DNA of 64,000 nucleotides from Ichthyobacterium seriolicida (GTDB lineage Bacteria; Bacteroidota; Bacteroidia; Flavobacteriales; Ichthyobacteriaceae): NCBI RefSeq assembly GCF_002369955.1, contig NZ_AP014564.1, positions 122,893 to 186,892 of the forward strand, read 5' to 3'. Shown piece by piece: positions 57,612 to 64,000 of this stretch (position 1 is its first letter; each line of letters starts with the position of its first letter). The notes under the pieces were generated by a model. It saw only the letters and a program-made list of their open reading frames with translations, ran no database searches and was not told where the DNA came from. The position numbers and the translations under genes were made by a program.

Positions 57612-58433
57612 TTATTGATCATTTTTGTTATTAAACAAAAAATCTTTTTCTGATTTAGTTAAACTATCATATCCGGATTTAGATATTTTTTCTAGTATGG
57701 AATCGACTTTTTCTTTATTCTGTTTATCTGTGTTATGACTATTAGGTTTGGGTTTGAGATATGATTTTATTTTATCGATTATAAGGTTTAGATATTTTCT
57801 ATCATGTAGTTTTTTTATGTATAAATATCCTATGGCAAGGCCTCCAATATGTGCAAAATGACCTCCTTGATTTCTGTCTTCAGGTATTTGCATAAAATCA
57901 AGAAGTGCTAAAAATGCAGTGATATGCCATAATTTCAAATTTTTAAAATTGAATATCCTTACTGGATAATTTGGAATATGTGTAGTGAGTCCAGATAAGA
58001 CCGCCATAATTGAAGCTGAAGATCCGATCAAAAAGGAGATTTTATTTTGATGTATGTCAGCAAACATATAACTGAATACAATAAAAACTAAACCGCCACT
58101 GATGCTACCTAAAAAGTAGAGTTCTAAAAATGTTCTTCTTCCTAAATATTTAAAAAATATTCCTCCTATAAAGTATAAAAACACCATGTTAAAAAACAGA
58201 TGAAAAATACTCGAATGCATAAAACTATAAGTTATAATACTCCAAGGAGACCATATGAAATTTTGAAAAGATGAAGGTAAAATGAAATAGTTTTGATAAA
58301 TTCTTATGCCCAACAAGTAGAGTAATAGCTCTATTACAACACCGAAAACGAATATAAATACATTGATATATATAATTTTTAAAAACACTTCTCCATTTTT
58401 AAAATTATATTTTAATTCATCTATTACAGACAT
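57612..58433 (-). CDS. Rhomboid family intramembrane serine protease
   Basis: A 273-residue membrane protein. The catalytic Ser is in IGSSASIMAVLSG (GxSx motif, about residue 138) and the His in HFAHIGGLAIGYLYIK (about residue 194). HSSIFHLFFNMVFLYFIGG supplies the conserved His/Asn oxyanion helix. The C-terminal 50 residues are soluble and charged. It cleaves membrane-spanning substrates in the inner membrane. In Bacteroidota rhomboid genes often precede an EEP-family gene, as here. Confidence 0.92.
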   Translation of the reverse strand: MSVIDELKYNFKNGEVFLKIIYINVFIFVFGVVIELLLYLLGIRIYQNYFILPSSFQNFIWSPWSIITYSFMHSSIFHLFFNMVFLYFIGGIFFKYLGRRTFLELYFLGSISGGLVFIVFSYMFADIHQNKISFLIGSSASIMAVLSGLTTHIPNYPVRIFNFKNLKLWHITAFLALLDFMQIPEDRNQGGHFAHIGGLAIGYLYIKKLHDRKYLNLIIDKIKSYLKPKPNSHNTDKQNKEKVDSILEKISKSGYDSLTKSEKDFLFNNKNDQ

Positions 58434-58483
58434 ACTCTATGCTATGAGTTAAGTGTTTTTTTTAAAAAAAGTCTAAGTAGGTA

Positions 58484-58491
58484 CAAATATA
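58484..58491 (-). promoter_or_regulatory. Promoter -7 box for rhomboid-EEP operon
   Basis: On the minus strand TATATTTG matches TAnnTTTG, about 50 bases before the rhomboid start at 58433. Confidence 0.5.
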
Positions 58492-58718
58492 CTTAATTAG
58501 TTATCTAAAACTCATCATAGGTCAAATGTAAAGTGCAGTTTAAGAGGTTGTTGTCAGTAAATATGATTTAAGTTTAACTTTTTTAAAATGACTATTGTCC
58601 AAAACAACCATCAGCCTAAAAAATATCCCCTTTAAATAAAAAATTAAAATTTCTGGTTAAAACCATTTGATCATAGCTGAAATTTTTTCTTAAAAAATTA
58701 AATAGGTTCTTTTTTTAT

Positions 58719-58726
58719 TAACTTTG
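58719..58726 (+). promoter_or_regulatory. Promoter -7 box for candidate small RNA
   Basis: TAACTTTG matches TAnnTTTG exactly and is followed by CGGCA. No coding region follows on this strand; a terminator lies 78-112 bases downstream. Confidence 0.5.
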
Positions 58727-58731
58727 CGGCA

Positions 58732-58838
58732 CATTTTTTTCATTATTTTATTTAAATTATTAAATAAGGACTGTGTTAAGTGGTAACATTTAACACTAAA
58801 CATAGAACAGGCTGTTTTACGGTCTGTTCTATTGTTTT
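58732..58838 (+). ncRNA. Candidate small RNA or orphan 3' UTR
   Basis: About 105 bases lie between a perfect -7 box (58719-58726) and an intrinsic terminator: AGAACAG (58804-58810) with CTGTTCT (58824-58830), then ATTGTTTTTTT. A second perfect hairpin, GTGTTAA/TTAACAC with a 10-base loop, lies at about 58772-58795. No open frame of useful length is present. The terminator loop GTTTTACGG resembles the terminators of the 5-20 kb lipoprotein genes, so this could instead be the tail of a lost relative. Bases 58492-58718 and 58839-58915 show nothing recognisable. Confidence 0.45.
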
Positions 58839-58915
58839 TTTATCAACATCTATTTTATACAGATCCCCATTTAATAATAGCCATTGATTGACGTAAATAT
58901 TCTTTTATTTTTTTT

Positions 58916-59372
58916 GGTTCAAAACAACTTAAGGGGATTTTTTCTTAGCCATTTTAACAGATAAGAATACAAATTTTCATTGCGATAATTAAATCTACAT
59001 TCACACTTTTTTAGATAATAATAAAGCTTGTGTTTATGAACTCCTATAAACCTAGATAATCCGGCTTTACATAGTCTACAAAAATTTTCAATTCCATTAA
59101 TGTGATTTACTCATTTTGCAAATTAACTTTCACTATGTCTGATTTTATAATATCTCTTATAACCATCATTTACCAAGCCTTCATAAGACTTAAATCCAAG
59201 GGACTTTCTTCTTCCCATTTTTAAGCAATCAAATGACGTAATTTGTCAAAAATTTTGTTGATAGTATAACGACTTACATAAGTCAATTTACTAACTTTTT
59301 TCGCTTGAATATCTAGGCAAAATAACTGAAAAATAAACCTGAATTGTACTTCTACAAATTCTCAAACAAATA
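58916..59372 (-). mobile_element. IS1595-family remnant, internally deleted
   Basis: GGTTCAAAACAACTTAAG (58916-58933) is the same end as in the 2438-3181 element. The sequence then follows that element's complement: TTTCATTGCGATAATTAAAT, then TTAATGTGATTTACTC, up to AGACTTAAATCCA near 59203. About 200 bases are then missing, including the first catalytic Asp, before the N-terminal part resumes (ATTTTGTTGATAGTATAACG near 59255-59275, GCTTGAATATCTAGGCAAAA near 59303). Frameshifts are present. It separates the small RNA candidate from the lipoprotein array. Confidence 0.75.
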
Positions 59373-59390
59373 TTGAGTTTTTGAATTCAA

Positions 59391-60482
59391 TTAACTTGTT
59401 GCATTAATTGTTAGTTTATAGTATTTTTTACTTGTTCCATTTTGAGCTACTACTGTGAAATTATAACTAACTGCAGTGGAGCCACCAGAAGTGCCTTTAA
59501 GATCTGTTTGATCAGTAGTAGTAGTAGCTCCAGTTTTCTTCATTCCAGTAATTGGATTAACATCACATACATTAGTAGTGCCACTAGCAGTGCAAGTAGT
59601 ATCACTAACCTCAATAAAAGCTCCATCTGGAAGTTCTAAAGCATCTGCTTTGAAGTAAGCATTTTGATCAACACCACCGTCCTTAAGCTCGTAACTAGAA
59701 CCTTTTCTAAGTTTGAATTCAATTGGGTTTGTGCTTATATCACCTTTACCAGTATTGCCAGTATCGTAATGAGCATTAGCTACCGAATTAGCTTCTTTAT
59801 CTTTAAATGAATCTTTAGTGTTAATTCCAGTAGCAGCAACTGTAAACCCAAACTTATTCTCTCCTATAGTACATAAATTAGATTTACTTTCTGAGAATTT
59901 AAAATTCACAGTGTATATCTTATCAGCGAATCCAGCTTTGGAAAATTTAAGAACTTGTTTGATAACAGGATTAGCAGATTTTAATTTCTCCGAAGTAAAA
60001 TGATCTTTATTTATTTCAAATGAGATCTCTACAGAATTTCCTCTAATATTAGTTTTAGGAGCTTCTAAAACAACACTATCAACAGCAGATTTAAAAGTAA
60101 GAACAGCCTTAACAGTAGCGTTTGCTGCTAATTTTTCAAAATTTGAGTTATATGGAAGATTTATAAAAATATTGTTTCCTTCTATATCTTCTGTTCTAGT
60201 TGCAAACTCAGTTGGATAACCGTTAGCAGTAGCGGTTGAATCAACAGAAGCCAATTTGTTTCTAGCAGGAGTTTTTGTAATAAATAACTTTTCGTAAAAT
60301 TCAGAAACATCAGTGCCTTTTAGATTTCCTGCTTTTTCAAACTTTACAGAAGTAATTTCTAATTGTAGTGGTTTTGCTGCTACATCCGTTTTAGCTTCCT
60401 CAACTGGTTTAGTACAAGAGAAAGCGAATAACACAAGCGTTAATAATGATAAAAGATTTTTAAATAAGTTTTTTGTTTTCAT
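59391..60482 (-). CDS. Tandem-family lipoprotein 1
   Basis: A 363-residue protein with signal peptide MKTKNLFKNLLSLLTLVLFA and lipobox Cys 23 (FSCTKP). Residues about 45-200 are nearly the same in the four tandem copies (VKFEKAGNLKGTDVSEFYEK, FINLPYNSNFEKL, VNFKFSESKS). A variable stretch follows from DLCTIG-like to FKLRK (about 205-255), then a conserved region YFKADALELPDGAFIEV and the C-terminus VVAQNGTSKKYYKLTINA. This copy has an extra SDTTCTASGTTNVCDV segment with two Cys near 305. No known domain; surface lipoprotein of unknown role. Confidence 0.9.
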   Translation of the reverse strand: MKTKNLFKNLLSLLTLVLFAFSCTKPVEEAKTDVAAKPLQLEITSVKFEKAGNLKGTDVSEFYEKLFITKTPARNKLASVDSTATANGYPTEFATRTEDIEGNNIFINLPYNSNFEKLAANATVKAVLTFKSAVDSVVLEAPKTNIRGNSVEISFEINKDHFTSEKLKSANPVIKQVLKFSKAGFADKIYTVNFKFSESKSNLCTIGENKFGFTVAATGINTKDSFKDKEANSVANAHYDTGNTGKGDISTNPIEFKLRKGSSYELKDGGVDQNAYFKADALELPDGAFIEVSDTTCTASGTTNVCDVNPITGMKKTGATTTTDQTDLKGTSGGSTAVSYNFTVVAQNGTSKKYYKLTINATS

Positions 60483-60550
60483 AATTTATATTTCAATGAT
60501 TAATAATAAATAGCAACAGCTTAAATAATTAATTGAGTTTTTGAATTTTA

Positions 60551-61624
60551 CTAACTAGCATTAATTACTAGTTTATAGTATTTCTTGCTTGTTCCATTTT
60601 GAGCTACTACAGTGAATTTATAACTAGCTTCTGCTTGACCAGAAGCTCCCTTAAGGTCTGTCTGATCATTAGTAGTAGTAGCTTCAGTTTTCTTCATCCC
60701 AGTAATTGGATTGACATCAGTATCATTTTCTAATACAATAAAAGCTCCATCTGGAAGTTCTAAAGCATCTGCTTTGAAGTAAGCATCTTGACCAACTCCA
60801 CTTGTATTAAGCTCCTTACTAGTCGAAGAATCACTCTTCCTAAGTTTGAATTCAATTGGGTTTGTGCTTGAATTAACAGTGTTAGTATTAGGAGCAACAT
60901 AGTTAGCTGTAACTATACTCCCCTGAGCTTTACTGTTGCTAAAATCGCCAGATTTATTAATTCCAGAAGTTCCTCCAACTGTAAACTTAAACTTATCTTG
61001 TCCTATAGTACATAAATCAGATTTACTTTCTGAGAACTTAAAATTCACAGTGTATATCTTATCAGCGAATCCAGCTTTGGAAAATTTAAGAACTTGTTTA
61101 ACGACAGGATTAGCAGATTTTAATTTCACCGAACTAAAATGATCTTTATTTATTTCAAATGAAATCTCTACAGAATTTCCTTTAATATTGGTAATCTTAG
61201 GCACTTCTAAATTAACACTATCAACTGCAGATTTAAAAGTAAGAACAGCCTTAACAGTAGCATTTGCTGTTAATTTTTCAAAATTTGAGTTATATGGAAG
61301 ATTTATAAAAATATTATTCCCTTTTATATCTTCAGTTCTAGTTGCAAACTCAGTTGGATAACCGTTAGTAGTAGCGGTTGAATCAACAGAAGCCAATTTG
61401 TTTCTAGCAGGAGTTCTTGTAATAAATAACTTTTCGTAAAATTCAGACACATCAGTGCCTTTTAGATTTCCTGATTTTTCAAACTTTACAGAAGTAATTT
61501 CTAATTGTAGTGGTTTTGCTGCTACATCAGTTTTAGCTTCCTCAACTGGTTTAGTACAAGAGAAAGCGAATAACACAAGTGTTAATAATGACAAAAAGTT
61601 TTTAAATAAGTTTTTTGTTTTCAT
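60551..61624 (-). CDS. Tandem-family lipoprotein 2
   Basis: A 357-residue paralogue with signal peptide MKTKNLFKNFLSLLTLVLFA and Cys 23. The N-terminal 200 residues are almost the same as in copy 1 (for example, EVPKITNIKGNSVEIS replaces EAPKTNIRGNSVEIS). The variable stretch is its own: FKFTVGGTSGINKSGDFSNS and VTANYVAPNTNTVNSSTNPI. The C-terminal part has IVLENDTDVNPITGMKKTEA and lacks the Cys-containing insert of copy 1. Function unknown. Confidence 0.9.
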   Translation of the reverse strand: MKTKNLFKNFLSLLTLVLFAFSCTKPVEEAKTDVAAKPLQLEITSVKFEKSGNLKGTDVSEFYEKLFITRTPARNKLASVDSTATTNGYPTEFATRTEDIKGNNIFINLPYNSNFEKLTANATVKAVLTFKSAVDSVNLEVPKITNIKGNSVEISFEINKDHFSSVKLKSANPVVKQVLKFSKAGFADKIYTVNFKFSESKSDLCTIGQDKFKFTVGGTSGINKSGDFSNSKAQGSIVTANYVAPNTNTVNSSTNPIEFKLRKSDSSTSKELNTSGVGQDAYFKADALELPDGAFIVLENDTDVNPITGMKKTEATTTNDQTDLKGASGQAEASYKFTVVAQNGTSKKYYKLVINAS

Positions 61625-61696
61625 AATTTATACTTCAATGATTAATAATAAATACCAACAGCTTAAATAATTAATTGAGTTTTTGAACTTTACAAA

Positions 61697-62788
61697 CTAG
61701 CTATCAGCATTAATTGTTAGTTTATAGTATTTCTTGCTTGTTCCATTTTGAGCTACTACTGTGAAATTATATTCAACACTTCCATTTCCAGAAGCTCCCT
61801 TAAGATCTGTTTGATTAGCAACAACAGTCCCATTAGTTTTTTTAATTCCAGTAATTGGATTGACATAAGTATCATTTTCTAATACAATAAAAGCTCCATC
61901 TGGAAGTTCTAAAGCATCTGCTTTGAAATAAGCAGTATCAGCAACTCCACTTGTATTAAGCTCGCCATTAGCACTCTTTCTAAGTTTGAATTCAATTGGG
62001 GATGAACTTGTCTTACCTTTGCCCTCTCCACTATTAGCAGTATCATAATGAGCTCTAACTACTGATGCTGAGTTAGCTTTGGCGGTATCACTAAAAGAAG
62101 TCTTAGCATTAATTCCAGTTTCATTTAATGTAAACTTAAAACCAGTTTCTCCTATAGTACATAAATCAGATTTACTTTCTGAGAACTTAAAATTCACAGT
62201 GTATATCTTATCAGCGAATCCAGCTTTGGAAAATTTAAGAACTTGTTTTATAACAGGGTTAGCAGATTTTAATTTCTCCGAAGTAAAATGATCTTTATTT
62301 ATTTCAAATGAAATCTCTACAGAATTTCCTTTAATATTAGTTTTGGGAGTTTCTAAAACAACACTATCAACAACAGATTTAAAAGTAAGAACAGCCTTAA
62401 CAGTAGCGTTTGCTGATAATTTTTCAAAATTTGAGTTATATGGAAGATTTATAAAAATATTGTTTCCTTCTATATCTTCTGTTCTAGTTGCAAACTCAGT
62501 TGGATAACCGTTAGCAGTAGCGGTTGAATCAACAGAAGCCAATTTGTCTCTAGCAGGAGTTCTTGTAATAAATAACTTTTCGTAAAATTCAGATACATCA
62601 GTGCCTTTTAGATTTCCTGCTTTTTCAAACTTTACAGAAGCAATTTCTAATCGTAGTGGTTTTGCTGCTACATCCGTTTTAGCTTCCTCTCCTGATTTAG
62701 GACCTTCAGATGGTTTAGTACAAGATAAAGCGAATAACACAAGTGTTAATAATGACAAAAGGTTTTTAAATAAGTTTTTTGTTTTCAT
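61697..62788 (-). CDS. Tandem-family lipoprotein 3
   Basis: A 363-residue paralogue with signal peptide ending FALSC (Cys 23), followed by a longer charged linker TKPSEGPKSGEEAKTD. The body is conserved. The variable stretch is FKFTLNETGINAKTSFSDTA with VRAHYDTANSGEGKGKTSSS. The C-terminal part is IVLENDTYVNPITGIKKTNG, then VVAQNGTSKKYYKLTINADS. The linker differences suggest slippage or exchange at the 5' end among copies. Function unknown. Confidence 0.9.
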   Translation of the reverse strand: MKTKNLFKNLLSLLTLVLFALSCTKPSEGPKSGEEAKTDVAAKPLRLEIASVKFEKAGNLKGTDVSEFYEKLFITRTPARDKLASVDSTATANGYPTEFATRTEDIEGNNIFINLPYNSNFEKLSANATVKAVLTFKSVVDSVVLETPKTNIKGNSVEISFEINKDHFTSEKLKSANPVIKQVLKFSKAGFADKIYTVNFKFSESKSDLCTIGETGFKFTLNETGINAKTSFSDTAKANSASVVRAHYDTANSGEGKGKTSSSPIEFKLRKSANGELNTSGVADTAYFKADALELPDGAFIVLENDTYVNPITGIKKTNGTVVANQTDLKGASGNGSVEYNFTVVAQNGTSKKYYKLTINADS

Positions 62789-62856
62789 AATTTATATTTC
62801 AATGATTAATAATAAATAGCAACAGCTTAAATAATTAATTCAGTTTTTAAATTCCA

Positions 62857-63942
62857 CTAACTAGCATTAATTGTTAGTTTGTAATATTTCTTGCTTGTTC
62901 CATTTTGAGCTACTACTGTGAAATTATAACTAACTGTAGTGGAGCCACTAGAAGCTCCCTTAAGATCTGTCTGATCAGTAGTATTAGTAGCTCCAGTTTT
63001 CTTCATTCCAGTAATTGGATTGACGTCAGTATCATTTTCTAATACAATAAAAGCTCCATCTGGAAGTTCTAAAGCATCTGCTTTGAAATAAGCATCTTCA
63101 CCAACTCCAGCATCCTTTAGCTCGTTATTACTAGAACCTTTTCTAAGTTTGAATTCAATTGGGGATGAACTTGTCTCACCTTTGCCCGCTCCACTATTAG
63201 CAGTATCATAATGAGCTTTAACTACATCGTTAGCTTGTTTGCTATTAAATGAACCTTTAGCATTAATTCCGCTATCAGTAGCTTTAAACCCAAACTTATT
63301 TTCTCCTATAGTACATAAATCAGATTTAGTATCTGAGAACCTAAAATTCATAGTGTATACTCTATCTGTAAATCCAGCTTTGGAAAATTTAAGAACCTGT
63401 TTGAAAACAGGATTAGCAGAGTTTAATTTTTCCGAAGTAAAATGATCTTTATTTATCTCAAATGAGATCTCTGCAGAATTTCCTTTAATATTAGTTTTGG
63501 GAGTTTCTAAAACAACACTATCAACAACAGATTTAAAAGTAAGAATAGCCTTAACAGTAGCGTTTGCTGTTAATTTTTCAAAATTTGAGTTATATGGAAG
63601 TTTTATAAAAATATCGTTTCCCTTTATGTCTGTGGCTTCAGTTACAAACTCAGTTGGATAACCGTTAGTAGTAGCGGTTGAATCAACAGAAGCCAATTTG
63701 TTTCTAGCAGGAGTTCTTGTAATAAATAACTTTTCGTAAAATTCAGACACATCAGTGCCTTTTAGATTTCCTGCTTTTTCAAATTTTATAGAAGTAATTT
63801 CTAATTGTAGTGGTTTTACTTCTACATCCGTTTTAGCCTCCTCCCCTGGTTTAGAATCTTCAGCTGGTTTAGTACAAGAGAAAGCGAATAACACAAGTGT
63901 TAATAATGACAAAAAGTTTTTAAATAAGTTTTTTGTTTTCAT
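62857..63942 (-). CDS. Tandem-family lipoprotein 4
   Basis: A 361-residue paralogue with Cys 23 and linker TKPAEDSKPGEEAKTDVEVK. The conserved body has a few more changes than the other copies (EATDIKGNDIFIKLPY, RVYTMNFRFSDTKS). The variable stretch FGFKATDSGINAKGSFNSKQ is followed by KAHYDTANSGAGKGETSSSP, which is shared in part with copy 3, while TTDQTDLKGASSGSTTVSYN is closer to copy 1. This mosaic pattern points to exchange between copies. Confidence 0.9.
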   Translation of the reverse strand: MKTKNLFKNFLSLLTLVLFAFSCTKPAEDSKPGEEAKTDVEVKPLQLEITSIKFEKAGNLKGTDVSEFYEKLFITRTPARNKLASVDSTATTNGYPTEFVTEATDIKGNDIFIKLPYNSNFEKLTANATVKAILTFKSVVDSVVLETPKTNIKGNSAEISFEINKDHFTSEKLNSANPVFKQVLKFSKAGFTDRVYTMNFRFSDTKSDLCTIGENKFGFKATDSGINAKGSFNSKQANDVVKAHYDTANSGAGKGETSSSPIEFKLRKGSSNNELKDAGVGEDAYFKADALELPDGAFIVLENDTDVNPITGMKKTGATNTTDQTDLKGASSGSTTVSYNFTVVAQNGTSKKYYKLTINAS

Positions 63943-64000
63943 AATTTATATTTCAATGATTAATAATAAGTAGCAATAGCTTAAATAATTAATTGAGTTT

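Larger units (their letters stand above)
59391..64000 (-). repeat. Tandem array of about 1.15-kb lipoprotein gene units
   Basis: Four gene units in direct repeat with spacers of 68-72 bases that are nearly the same: AATTTATATTTCAATGATTA, ATAATAAATAGCAACAGCTT and AATTAATTGAGTTTTTGAA-type blocks. The last 58 bases of the window repeat the same spacer, which predicts a fifth unit just beyond the end. Confidence 0.85.

Overview
The window looks like part of an AT-rich chromosome from a Flavobacteriia/Bacteroidota bacterium. Evidence is the tRNA-tuf-tRNA(Trp)-secE-nusG-rplKAJL-rpoBC-DUF3467 order, promoter-like TAnnTTTG boxes, many lipoproteins with an FSC lipobox, and weak Shine-Dalgarno use. The large repeat lipoproteins recall Ichthyobacterium-type fish pathogens, but that is an inference from memory, not a database result.

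Region 1 (1-20.3 kb, + strand) is a surface-protein island. It holds six very large lipoproteins made of 8 or 9 tandem immunoglobulin-like modules of about 90-120 residues (DUF5018-like, most ending in a YTVTxxDGxxKxYxVxVxK signature), plus one smaller lipoprotein and a dead IS1595-family insertion sequence. The genes are mosaics. One is a chimera of two neighbours at near-perfect DNA identity, one carries a second, internal copy of the N-terminal module, and module pairs are exchanged between genes. Five of the six have a shared structured 5' leader with a hairpin that shows a compensatory base-pair change; the sixth is cut by the window edge. Most end in a shared type of terminator.

Region 2 (20.3-43.8 kb, mostly - strand) is housekeeping: a moeB-rhodanese fusion, trxB, the rpoC/rpoB/ribosomal-protein/nusG/secE/tuf cluster with five tRNAs, fabF-acpP, hemE-hemD with a coiled-coil membrane protein, a RelA/SpoT protein and glyA. 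A strong hairpin plus U-run lies between rplL and rpoB and looks like an attenuator.

Region 3 (43.8-47.6 kb) has three tandem outer-membrane-barrel-like paralogues and a heavily degraded IS1182-family element, itself hit by a 208-bp MITE-like element with a 6-bp target duplication and by a second type of inverted-repeat element.

Region 4 (47.6-58.5 kb) is housekeeping again: an O-methyltransferase and M16 peptidase pair, tRNA-Gln, aspS, a ClC channel, glmS, pheS, an endonuclease/exonuclease/phosphatase-family protein and a rhomboid protease.

Region 5 (58.5-64 kb) has a candidate small RNA, a second IS1595 remnant and a tandem array of at least four nearly identical lipoprotein genes on the - strand, each with a variable central stretch. 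The spacer at the window end suggests that the array continues. The two lipoprotein islands look like hot spots of duplication and recombination flanking conserved core genes.
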